Assembly (NCBI GenBank): GCA_043718225.1 | Contig: JAYSWD010000018.1 | Coordinates: forward strand, 1-8,241 | DNA from: Multiplicimicrobium sp043718225 | GTDB lineage: Bacteria; Omnitrophota; Omnitrophia; Omnitrophales; Aquincolibacteriaceae | Reading direction: 5' to 3' | DNA length: 8,241 bases | Shown: positions 1 to 5,593 of the stretch, one piece after another | How positions within the stretch are numbered: position 1 is the first letter of the stretch | How the letters are laid out: the number at the start of each line of letters is the position of its first letter | The notes under the pieces: generated by a model | What the model was told of the DNA's origin: nothing | What the model saw: the letters and a program-made list of their open reading frames with translations, nothing else | Database searches by the model: none | Program-made: the position numbers and the translations under genes

Positions 1-69
1 CATATCGTTGAAACCAGTCCGACATCCAAGAGTAAGCGTTGGCGCGTGACGAAAGTGGTGGCAGCATGA
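1..69 (+). CDS. rpsQ: 30S ribosomal protein S17, C-terminal end (partial)
   Basis: Reading frame 1 is open from the first base and stops at TGA 67-69, giving 22 residues that begin HIVETSPTSKSKRWRV. The ET-P-SK-KRW-V pattern is the usual C-terminal end of bacterial S17, a primary 16S rRNA-binding protein of the small subunit. The 5' part lies outside the window. The stop overlaps the rplN start as ATGA (66-69), which suggests translational coupling, and S17 followed by L14 is the standard order at the S10/spc boundary. The short length limits certainty, but context and motif agree. Confidence 0.88.
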   Translation, partial: HIVETSPTSKSKRWRVTKVVAA

Positions 70-434
70 TTCAGATTCGTTCCATTCTTGATATTGCCGA
101 CAACAGCGGCGCGAAAAAAGCTTCTATGATCGGTGTCATCGGTCGTCACGGAACTTTGGTAGCTGAAGTGGGCGACATTATTACCGCCGCGGTCAAGGAA
201 GCGATTCCGACCTCCGCTGTTAAAAAGGGTGAAGTTGTGAAAGCGGTTGTGGTTCGCACGCGTTTCCCGATTCAGCGCAAAGACGGATCAACGGTTCGTT
301 TTTCATCGAATGCGATTGTTTTGATCGATAACGCGAAGAATCCCCGCGGAACGCGTATATTCGGCCCGGTGGCGCGTGAACTGCGCGATTGCGCTTTTAC
401 AAAAATTATTTCATTGGCTCCGGAGGTTGTGTAG
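66..434 (+). CDS. rplN: 50S ribosomal protein L14
   Basis: This 122-residue protein is the normal length for L14, which sits at the subunit interface near the base of the 50S and contacts helix 14 of 16S rRNA. The N-terminus MIQIRSILDIADNSGAKK and the block AIVLID followed by NPRGTRIFGPVARELR are typical of the family. I chose the ATG at 66 because it gives the family's MIQ start. An upstream GTG-type extension from about 39 would run through the S17 C-terminus in another frame. No clear Shine-Dalgarno sequence is seen, and the ATGA overlap with rpsQ suggests re-initiation. Confidence 0.97.
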   Translation: MIQIRSILDIADNSGAKKASMIGVIGRHGTLVAEVGDIITAAVKEAIPTSAVKKGEVVKAVVVRTRFPIQRKDGSTVRFSSNAIVLIDNAKNPRGTRIFGPVARELRDCAFTKIISLAPEVV

Positions 435-436
435 TC

Positions 437-745
437 ATGAAGATCAGAAAGGGCGACGAAGTGCTCGTCATCGCGGGCAAAGACAAAGGTAAAAAAGGTA
501 AAGTGATGCGCGTTTTTTCAACTAAGCAGGGCTTGCTTGTTGAAAAAATTAATTATCAGACAGTTTATTTAAGAAAGAGCCAGGATAATCCCAAGGGGGG
601 AATTTCTAAGATCGAAGGCAAGCTTCACGTTTCAAACGTAAAGCTGATTTGCCCCCGCTCGGGCAAGCCGACACGTGTTGGATATTCGCGCCTCGCGGAT
701 GGCACCAAGCAGCGCTTGGCTAAAAAGTCAGGAGAGGTTTTTTAA
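437..745 (+). CDS. rplX: 50S ribosomal protein L24
   Basis: This 102-residue protein starts MKIRKGDEVLVIAGKDKGK, an N-terminal KOW motif (about residues 3-31) characteristic of bacterial L24. L24 is an assembly-initiating protein that binds the 5' domain of 23S rRNA. The middle block with NYQTVYLRKSQDNPKGG and the segment VSNVKLICPRSGKPTRVG are also typical. The start at 437 has a GGAGG Shine-Dalgarno at 422-426 inside the rplN 3' end. The gap to rplN is 2 nt. An upstream in-frame ATG at 389 lies within rplN and is not needed. Confidence 0.97.
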   Translation: MKIRKGDEVLVIAGKDKGKKGKVMRVFSTKQGLLVEKINYQTVYLRKSQDNPKGGISKIEGKLHVSNVKLICPRSGKPTRVGYSRLADGTKQRLAKKSGEVF

Positions 746-746
746 C

Positions 747-1415
747 ATGGCAACTGACAATAAAAATAAAGCTTCGGAGACCGCTTCTCAACCGGCGACA
801 AGTAATATTAAAGCCTCTGGGACTTCGTCCCAACCGGCGAAAAAAAATATAAATTTGAAGTCGAATTATACGCCAAGGTTGAAGGCGAAATATGACACCG
901 AAATCTCTGATCGGCTTTCCAGGGAGTTTGGTTACAAAAACAAGATGCAGATTCCGAAGCTGGAAAAAATTGTTGTAAACATGGGTATTAAAGAAGGCCC
1001 TTCCGATATCAAGATTTTTGAACAATGCGCGGAAGAACTTTCATTGATTACCGGGCAGAAGCCGGTTGTTCGCCGTGCTAAGAAAGCCATTTCCGCTTTT
1101 AAATTGCGTGAAAATTCTCCGATCGGGTTGAAAGTGACGCTGCGCAAAGCGCGCATGTATGAATTCATGGACCGGTTGTTTAATTTAGCGATGCCGCGTA
1201 TTCGCGACTTTCAGGGATATTCCGACCGTAGCTTTGACGGACGCGGAAACTATTCGATTGGCATTACCGAGCAAACAGTTTTTTCTGAAGTTCAGTTTGA
1301 TAAAGTTAAAAAAGTCCAGGGTATGGATGTGACTTTTGTGACGACGGCAAAGAATAATCAGGAAGCCAAGTTGCTCCTCGAGCTTCTCGGCTTACCATTC
1401 AAAAAAAGACAATAA
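747..1415 (+). CDS. rplE: 50S ribosomal protein L5 with a repeat-derived N-terminal extension
   Basis: L5 binds 5S rRNA in the central protuberance and contacts S13 across the subunit bridge. The conserved body begins near residue 41 (YTPRLKAKYDTEIS) and includes MQIPKLEKIVVNMG, ITGQKPVVRRAKKAISAFKLR and RIRDFQG. At 222 residues it is about 40 longer than the usual 180. The surplus is a low-complexity N-terminal arm holding two 14-codon repeats, with ASETASQPA at residues 9-17 and ASGTSSQPA at 23-31. These are encoded by two tandem copies of the hairpin repeat found in the operon gaps. The start at 747 has GGAGAGG at 731-737 upstream and lies 1 nt after the rplX stop. No later methionine precedes the conserved body, so the extension is probably translated. 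Confidence 0.95.
   Translation: MATDNKNKASETASQPATSNIKASGTSSQPAKKNINLKSNYTPRLKAKYDTEISDRLSREFGYKNKMQIPKLEKIVVNMGIKEGPSDIKIFEQCAEELSLITGQKPVVRRAKKAISAFKLRENSPIGLKVTLRKARMYEFMDRLFNLAMPRIRDFQGYSDRSFDGRGNYSIGITEQTVFSEVQFDKVKKVQGMDVTFVTTAKNNQEAKLLLELLGLPFKKRQ
771..796 (-). repeat. Hairpin repeat copy 1, in frame in rplE
   Basis: Read on the - strand, the 3' half of this stretch matches the repeat's left arm (GCCGGTTG), followed by a short stem pairing 777-780 (GAGA) with 786-789 (TCTC) and a degenerate right arm. It is weaker than copy 2, but its start lies exactly 42 nt before that of copy 2, in the same reading frame. It encodes residues 9-17 of L5. Confidence 0.7.
813..838 (-). repeat. Hairpin repeat copy 2, in frame in rplE
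   Basis: On the + strand it reads GCCTCTG, then a stem of 819-823 (GGGAC) paired with 827-831 (GTCCC), then CAACCGGC. This is a full match to the reverse-orientation repeat, including the GCC/GGC outer pairs. The preceding AGTAATATT (801-809) equals the flank of the copy before rpmJ. It encodes residues 23-31 of L5. Confidence 0.85.
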
Positions 1416-1430
1416 GAGGAATCGAATTTC

Positions 1431-1616
1431 ATGGCAAAGACTTGTTTAGTTGTCAAACAAAGGCTCACGCCTAAGTTTAAAGTTCAAAAGTATAACCGTT
1501 GTCAGCGTTGCGGACGCGCGCGCGGATTCATCGGTAAATATCAGGTGTGCCGCATTTGTTTTCGCGAGCTTGCTAACGACGGGCTTATTCCGGGCGTAGT
1601 TCGCTCGAGCTGGTAA
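1431..1616 (+). CDS. rpsN: 30S ribosomal protein S14, zinc-binding type Z
   Basis: This is a 61-residue short S14, the normal length for the zinc-ribbon form, in the head of the 30S subunit. The four zinc ligands are present as C24-x2-C27 and C40-x2-C43, and the C-terminus LANDGLIPGVVRSSW closely matches the family end (GxIPGVxKxSW). The AGAGGA at 1415-1420, overlapping the rplE stop, is a plausible Shine-Dalgarno. The longer zinc-free type would be near 90-100 residues, so this is clearly type Z. Its place between L5 and S8 is standard. Confidence 0.97.
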   Translation: MAKTCLVVKQRLTPKFKVQKYNRCQRCGRARGFIGKYQVCRICFRELANDGLIPGVVRSSW

Positions 1617-1620
1617 CACG

Positions 1621-1662
1621 TAATTTTCGCCTTTTACGCGCTGAAGCGCGAAAAGGCAATTA
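1621..1662 (-). repeat. Large hairpin after rpsN, probable diverged member of the repeat family
   Basis: Stem arms are 1629-1635 (GCCTTTT) with 1651-1657 (AAAAGGC), and 1637-1641 (CGCGC) with 1646-1650 (GCGCG). The loop is TGAA with one bulged A at 1636, and TAATT/AATTA extend it outwards. There is no T-run after it, so it is not a classical intrinsic terminator. On the - strand its ends (AATTGCC ... GGCGAAAATTAC) resemble the borders of the repeat core, with the GGT/GA internal loop replaced by paired T/A. Confidence 0.6.
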
Positions 1663-1671
1663 GATCGAGTT

Positions 1672-1713
1672 AGTGATATTTGGCTCTGTGCGCCTAAAGG
1701 CACACAACCGCAA
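1672..1713 (-). repeat. Hairpin repeat copy before rpsH
   Basis: The core at 1682-1711 reads GGCTCTG, stem-loop, CAACCGC on the + strand. The stem pairs 1687-1694 with 1699-1706 around a TAAA loop. Its single C-A mismatch (1691/1702) becomes a G-U pair if the - strand is read as RNA. The flank AGTGATATT (1672-1680) matches the flank of the copies before rpmJ and in rplE. Confidence 0.88.
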
Positions 1714-1728
1714 TAGAAAAAAGGAAAT

Positions 1729-2127
1729 ATGTCACAGAGTGATTTTGTAGGTGATTTTTTAACGGTTTTGCGCAACGCATCTCAGGCGCGCTTGGATAAG
1801 GTAACCACTCCTTCTTCCAATGTGGCCGTGAAAATTCTTGAGATTCTCGAAAAAGAAGGTTTTATTCAGGGGTCCAAAGTTTTCGAAGAAGGCGTGAAGA
1901 AATTTGTGCGCGTTCATTTGAAGTATGTAAAAGGGCGCAAGCCCGCGATCCAGGGGATTCGCCGTATTTCGACTCCCGGCCTGCGCCGATATGTTGGCGT
2001 TAAGAAAGTGCCGAACGTTCAGGGTGGATTTGGTGTAGCGATTGTTTCGACTCCGAAGGGGTTGATGACAGACCGTCAGGCCAAAGAAATGAATGTTGGC
2101 GGCGAATTTATTTGCACAGTTTGGTAG
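1729..2127 (+). CDS. rpsH: 30S ribosomal protein S8
   Basis: This 132-residue protein matches the usual S8 length. S8 binds helix 21 of 16S rRNA in the central domain and in enteric bacteria also represses the spc mRNA at rplE. Recognisable blocks are DFLTVLRNASQAR near the N-terminus, the middle segment RRISTPGLRRYVGV, and the C-terminal GLMTDRQAKEMNVGGEFICTVW, which is the S8 signature region. AAGGA at 1720-1724 serves as Shine-Dalgarno. The 112-nt gap upstream holds two hairpins, unlike the compact genes before it. I see no copy of the Escherichia-type S8 operator, but its absence was not tested by folding. Confidence 0.97.
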   Translation: MSQSDFVGDFLTVLRNASQARLDKVTTPSSNVAVKILEILEKEGFIQGSKVFEEGVKKFVRVHLKYVKGRKPAIQGIRRISTPGLRRYVGVKKVPNVQGGFGVAIVSTPKGLMTDRQAKEMNVGGEFICTVW

Positions 2128-2138
2128 CACTGTTTTTA

Positions 2139-2170
2139 TTTGCATGCCTCGATAAAGCTGGGCATGCGAA
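2139..2170. repeat. Isolated hairpin between rpsH and rplF
   Basis: Arms 2142-2148 (GCATGCC) and 2161-2167 (GGCATGC) pair perfectly over 7 bp and can extend by three weaker pairs, around a 12-nt loop. It is followed by an A/T-rich stretch (2171-2190) without a T-run, so termination is unlikely. It lacks the CAGAGGC and CAACCG arms of the repeat family, and I cannot assign it to that family. Confidence 0.5.
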
Positions 2171-2202
2171 GAAATTAAAATATATAGTTTGAAGGATTAT
2201 TT

Positions 2203-2742
2203 ATGTCACGAGTAGGAAGAAAACCAGTATCAGTTTTGGATAAAGTTCAAATTACGATTGCGGGTCAAAAGATCAAAGTCAAAGGCCCAAAAGGGGAGCT
2301 TGCTTTTGATGTTCATCCTAAAATCAAAATTGAATCAAAAGACAAAGAAGTTGTAGTCAGCCGTTCTTCGGATGAGCCGCTTGACCGTTCGCTTCACGGC
2401 ACAACACGCGCTGTGATCCGCAATATGATCCAAGGGGTTTCAGAAGGTTATGTCAAAGAATTAGAACTTGTCGGTGTTGGTTTCAAAGCCGCGATCAAAG
2501 GTAAAACGCTCAGTATGGTGCTTGGTTTCACGCATCCGACTGATTATGAAATCGTAACCGGCCTTGATATTAAATGCACGAGCCCGACACGTATTGTGAT
2601 TTCTGGCGCTGATAAGCAGTCTGTCGGACAGGCCGCAGCGGAAATTCGCAGTTTTAGTCCGCCTGAACCGTATAAAGGTAAGGGCATTCGCTATGTGGGC
2701 GAGCAAGTACGCCGCAAACAAGGTAAAAAAGTAGGAAGCTAA
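2203..2742 (+). CDS. rplF: 50S ribosomal protein L6
   Basis: At 179 residues it matches typical L6, which lies at the base of the L7/L12 stalk next to the sarcin-ricin loop. The N-terminus MSRVGRKPVSVLDKVQITI and KVKGPKGEL are typical. The second domain begins around residue 83 (YVKELELVGVGFKA) and ends in the signature PEPYKGKGIRY at residues 154-164. AAGGA at 2192-2196 is the Shine-Dalgarno. The 75-nt gap upstream carries a 7-bp hairpin. The gene is followed 5 nt later by rplR. Confidence 0.98.
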   Translation: MSRVGRKPVSVLDKVQITIAGQKIKVKGPKGELAFDVHPKIKIESKDKEVVVSRSSDEPLDRSLHGTTRAVIRNMIQGVSEGYVKELELVGVGFKAAIKGKTLSMVLGFTHPTDYEIVTGLDIKCTSPTRIVISGADKQSVGQAAAEIRSFSPPEPYKGKGIRYVGEQVRRKQGKKVGS

Positions 2743-2747
2743 GGCAT

Positions 2748-3110
2748 ATGAATACAAGAGAATTTGGCAGAGAGCACAGACATCAGCGCGTTCGTAAAAA
2801 ACTTTCGGGTACACCGGAACGCCCCCGTTTGTCTGTTCATCGTTCGGCACGCAGCCTTCAAGCTCAGGTGGTGGATGATTTCGCCCAGCGAACTTTGATT
2901 TCTTTTTCGACGCAGGATAAGGCATTTTTAAAACAAGCCCCGAAAGATTCCGACAAAAAAGGCTTAGCGAAAAGCCTAGGCTTGTTTTACGCGGCTAAGA
3001 TGAAAGAAAAAGGCATTTTGAGTATTAGTTTTGACCGCGCCGGATATTTGTACCATGGCCGTGTTAAAGCATTGGCTGAAGGGTTACGCGAAGGCGGAAT
3101 ACAATTCTAA
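2748..3110 (+). CDS. rplR: 50S ribosomal protein L18
   Basis: At 120 residues it is the standard length for L18, a 5S rRNA-binding protein of the central protuberance that acts with L5. It has the basic N-terminus with RHQRVRKKLSGTPERPRLSVHRSARSLQAQVVDD and the C-terminal FDRAGYLYHGRVKALAEGLREGGIQF, both highly typical. An AAGG at 2742-2745, overlapping the rplF stop, gives a short-spaced ribosome binding site. The 63-nt gap after it contains a forward hairpin repeat. Confidence 0.98.
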   Translation: MNTREFGREHRHQRVRKKLSGTPERPRLSVHRSARSLQAQVVDDFAQRTLISFSTQDKAFLKQAPKDSDKKGLAKSLGLFYAAKMKEKGILSISFDRAGYLYHGRVKALAEGLREGGIQF

Positions 3111-3124
3111 GTTTGAATATTAAT

Positions 3125-3148
3125 GCCGGTTGCGCGAAGCGCAGAGGC
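3125..3148 (+). repeat. Hairpin repeat copy before rpsE (forward)
   Basis: The core reads GCCGGTTGCGC, GAA loop, GCGCAGAGGC. The stem TGCGC (3131-3135) pairs with GCGCA (3139-3143), and the outer GCC/GGC arms are separated from it by a GGT/GA internal loop. The tail AAAACGAAACAG follows at 3149-3160 and recurs, inverted, beside the hairpin after infA. The copy lies 25 nt before the rpsE start. Confidence 0.9.
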
Positions 3149-3173
3149 AAAACGAAACAGTAACTGAGGAAAT

Positions 3174-3767
3174 ATGGCAGATAAGCTAAAAGCAAAAAAA
3201 GAATCGGAAGCGGAACGCGCAAAGCGCTTAAGTGTGCCCTCCGCCACTTTGGCGGTTGTTGAAGTTTTAGATGGCTCTGCTCCGGCAGAAGCCAAGTCGA
3301 CCAACTTTGAAAAAGTCGTGGATATTAACCGTTCTTCTAAAGTTGTAAAGGGCGGTAAGCGGTTCAGCTTTAGCGCGCTTGTTGTTGTCGGAAACGGTCA
3401 CGGTGAATTAGGTTTTGGACAGGGTAAAGCCGGGGAAGTGGCTGACGCGATTCGCAAAGCGGTTACCGCTGCCCGTAAACGTTCGATCCGGATTATTATG
3501 AAAGGCACGACGATCCCGCATGAAGTTGTGGGAAGGTTCGGCGCTGCGAGAGTTCTTTTGAAGCCCGCGGCTCCCGGAACCGGAATTATTGCGGGTGGAG
3601 CGGTTCGCGCGGTTTGTGAATCCTGCGGAATCAAAGATATTTTGACCAAGAGTCTCGGCAGTGATAACTCAGTCAATGTTTTTAAAGCAACTGTCGAAGG
3701 TTTGAAATCGCTTGTGAATAAGCGCCTTCGCAAAGAAGAAAGTGATACCGGTTATGAAGGCCTGTGA
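3174..3767 (+). CDS. rpsE: 30S ribosomal protein S5 with N-terminal extension
   Basis: S5 lines the mRNA entry channel and affects decoding accuracy. The conserved body starts near residue 45 with FEKVVDINRSSKVVKGGKRFSFSALVVVGNG, the N-terminal dsRNA-binding-like domain. It continues with IPHEVVGRFGAARVLLKPAAPGTGIIAGGAVRAVCESCGIKDI, the C-terminal domain signature. At 197 residues it is about 30 longer than short forms such as Bacillus, mainly from a charged, alanine-rich N-terminal arm. GAGGAA just before the ATG is the Shine-Dalgarno. Codons 34-40 may include a degenerate copy of the operon's hairpin repeat. The usual following gene, rpmD, is absent. Confidence 0.97.
   Translation: MADKLKAKKESEAERAKRLSVPSATLAVVEVLDGSAPAEAKSTNFEKVVDINRSSKVVKGGKRFSFSALVVVGNGHGELGFGQGKAGEVADAIRKAVTAARKRSIRIIMKGTTIPHEVVGRFGAARVLLKPAAPGTGIIAGGAVRAVCESCGIKDILTKSLGSDNSVNVFKATVEGLKSLVNKRLRKEESDTGYEGL
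3272..3294 (-). repeat. Possible degenerate hairpin repeat in the rpsE 5' region
   Basis: TGGCTCTG at 3272-3279 matches the reverse-orientation arm, and the upstream flank is similar to AGTAATATT. The stretch folds as TGGCTCTG paired with CAGAAGCCA (one bulged A) around a CTCCGG loop. The CAACCGC arm is missing, so membership is doubtful. Confidence 0.3.
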
Positions 3768-3772
3768 TGTTT

Positions 3773-3795
3773 CCCTCTGGGCTTTGCCCAATCGT
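3773..3795 (-). repeat. Hairpin repeat copy before rplO, at the site of the missing rpmD
   Basis: The + strand reads CCCTCTGGGC, TTT loop, GCCCAATCGT. The stem TGGGC (3778-3782) pairs with GCCCA (3786-3790). The arms CCCTCTG and CAATCGTAAAG differ from the copy before rpmJ by few bases. The copy takes up half of the 45-nt gap between rpsE and rplO. Confidence 0.75.
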
Positions 3796-3812
3796 AAAGG
3801 TGTAAGAAAATT

Positions 3813-4244
3813 ATGAAAGCTAAAAAGCCATATCAGAAAAAAATGAAACGTCTCGGCCGCGGAGGTTCTTCCGGCCACGGCGGAACTTCAACCCGAGGGC
3901 ATAAAGGTCAAAAAGCACGCTCAGGGCATAGCCGCCGCGCGGGCTTTGAAGGCGGACAAAACCCTCTTTGGCGTAAATTGCCAAAGCGCGGATTCAGCCG
4001 GGAAGATTTGAAAGAGCGTTATTTGGCGGTGAATTTGCATCAGCTCTCCGAAATGACAGTTGCTGATATCAACCCCGAAGTATTAGTTCAGAACGGAGTG
4101 ATTCGTAAAAAGAACTCATCTGTAAAAATTCTTGGAACCGGCGAAATTACAAAAGCGATAACAATTAAAGCGCATGCTTTTAGTGCTTCGGCGAAAACTA
4201 AAATTGAAGCAGCCGGCGGCAAAGCCGTTTTAATCGAAGCGTAA
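3813..4244 (+). CDS. rplO: 50S ribosomal protein L15
   Basis: This 143-residue protein has the glycine- and arginine-rich N-terminal tail typical of L15, including KRLGRGGSSGHGGTSTRGHKGQ, then GFEGGQNPLWRKLPKRGF. The tail threads through 23S rRNA near the peptidyl transferase region. The C-terminal globular part ends with HAFSASAKTKIEAAGGKAVLIEA, a usual L15 end. AAGGTG at 3797-3802 is a plausible ribosome binding site. The stop is doubled in frame (TAATAA, 4242-4247). The gene sits directly before secY as in most bacteria, but directly after rpsE because rpmD is missing. Confidence 0.97.
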   Translation: MKAKKPYQKKMKRLGRGGSSGHGGTSTRGHKGQKARSGHSRRAGFEGGQNPLWRKLPKRGFSREDLKERYLAVNLHQLSEMTVADINPEVLVQNGVIRKKNSSVKILGTGEITKAITIKAHAFSASAKTKIEAAGGKAVLIEA

Positions 4245-4256
4245 TAAGAACCCTCC

Positions 4257-5591
4257 ATGTTTCAAGCCTTTGCAAATATTTTCAAAATTCCGGAGCTTCG
4301 CAATAAGGTTCTTTTTACCTTAGCGATGATTGTTGTTTACCGCCTCGGTGTTTTTGTGCCTGTTCCCGGCGTGGATCAAACGGCATTGGCCGCATTTTTT
4401 CAGAAAATGGGCGGCGGAAATTTACTTGGATTTATGGGGATGTTTACCGGAGGCGCGCTTCAAAAGGCATCCATTTTTGCTTTGGGAATCATGCCTTATG
4501 TTTCAGCGTCGATTATTTTGCAGCTTTTGACGGTGGTCATACCGGCATTAGAAAAAATGACGAAAGAAGGCGAAGAAGGCCGCAAAAAAATCACACAATA
4601 TACGCGTTATGGAACCGTTATTTTGGCTTTAATCCAAACTTTTTTTATCGCGCTTTGGCTTGAAAATCCGCGCATGTTTCAAGATGAAGTCATCGTCCCG
4701 AATCCCGGCTGGGCTTTTCGTTTGACCGCAATGTTGACTATGACCACCGGAACCGCGTTCATCATGTGGCTCGGCGAACAAATCGACAAGTTTGGAATTG
4801 GAAACGGAATTTCGATTTTGATCGCGGCGGGTATCGTGGAAAGTATTCCCGAAGCGATACGCCAAACTTTTGTGCTTTCGCAAACCGGCCAGCTCGCATG
4901 GTGGAAGTTGATTATCATGGCGGCTCTTTTCTTCGGTACCGTAGTGGGGGTTATTTGTATTATTCAGGGAACCAGAAAAATTCCGGTTCAGCACGCGAAA
5001 CAGATTCGCGGCAGTCGTGTTTACGGCGGAAACAGCACCTACATTCCTCTTAAGGTGAATCAAGCGGGTGTTATTCCTATTATTTTCGCGCAGTCGGTTA
5101 TTTTGTTTCCCGCAACCATCGCGGGCTTTTTTCCGCAAGCGGGCGCGTTGACTTCCGTGGCGCGTTTTCTAAGTTACGGAAGTTTGGGATATTCCCTGAT
5201 TTATGGCGGATTGATTTTGTTTTTTACGTTTTTTTATACGGCAATCACTTTTAATCCGATTGAAGTCGCGGATCACTTGCAAAAGTCGGGCGGTTTTATT
5301 CCCGGTATTCGTCCCGGCAAAAATACTGCCGAATTTTTGGATTTTGTTGTTACTCGCATTGCGGCCTCGGGTGCGATCGCGCTTTTTACAATCGCGATTT
5401 TTCCGAACATTGTTTCTTCGAATTGGTTTCTGAAACTGCCTTTTTTAGTGGCGAGTTTTTTCGGCGGAACCGGACTTTTGATTATTGTCGGCGTTATTCT
5501 GGACACGATGAAAACGATTGAATCGCAGCTTTTGATGCGCCACTACGAAGGTTTCATTAAGCACGGCAAGTTGAAATCACGGCGGGCTTGA
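4257..5591 (+). CDS. secY: Protein translocase subunit SecY
   Basis: This 444-residue integral membrane protein forms the channel of the SecYEG translocon. Ten membrane segments can be read at about residues 18-38, 70-95, 117-137, 153-174, 182-196, 215-237, 270-292, 309-334, 363-385 and 395-416. Signature pieces include MPYVSASIILQLL (79-91), the loop KEGEEGRKKITQYTRY, GNGISILIA (183-191), and the cytoplasmic loop GGFIPGIRPGKNT (345-357), where SecA and the ribosome dock. The start follows the L15 stop by 12 nt. No Shine-Dalgarno is visible; the leader is AAGAACCCTCC, so translation may be coupled to rplO. The stop lies 2 nt before the adk ATG. Confidence 0.98.
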   Translation: MFQAFANIFKIPELRNKVLFTLAMIVVYRLGVFVPVPGVDQTALAAFFQKMGGGNLLGFMGMFTGGALQKASIFALGIMPYVSASIILQLLTVVIPALEKMTKEGEEGRKKITQYTRYGTVILALIQTFFIALWLENPRMFQDEVIVPNPGWAFRLTAMLTMTTGTAFIMWLGEQIDKFGIGNGISILIAAGIVESIPEAIRQTFVLSQTGQLAWWKLIIMAALFFGTVVGVICIIQGTRKIPVQHAKQIRGSRVYGGNSTYIPLKVNQAGVIPIIFAQSVILFPATIAGFFPQAGALTSVARFLSYGSLGYSLIYGGLILFFTFFYTAITFNPIEVADHLQKSGGFIPGIRPGKNTAEFLDFVVTRIAASGAIALFTIAIFPNIVSSNWFLKLPFLVASFFGGTGLLIIVGVILDTMKTIESQLLMRHYEGFIKHGKLKSRRA

Positions 5592-5593
5592 TC

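Noticed and set aside
675..746. Longer L5 start at 675
   Set aside because: It would overlap rplX by 71 nt and lacks a ribosome site. The ATG at 747 has GGAGAGG and lies right after the rplX stop.
771..838. CRISPR-like or simple microsatellite repeat
   Set aside because: Only two units 42 nt apart, with arms that match hairpins elsewhere in the operon. There are no uniform spacers.
1621..1670. Intrinsic terminator after rpsN
   Set aside because: No T-run follows the stem, and rpsH continues the same operon.
2139..2170. Hairpin before rplF as a further member of the repeat family
   Set aside because: It folds well but lacks both diagnostic arms, so it is listed only as an isolated hairpin.
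3768..3812. A short or broken rpmD gene between rpsE and rplO
   Set aside because: The gap is only 45 nt and is filled by a hairpin repeat and a ribosome binding site. No L30-like peptide can be read.
4629..5138. Open frame on the - strand inside secY
   Set aside because: It resembles no protein I recognise and lies fully opposite a well-conserved SecY sequence.
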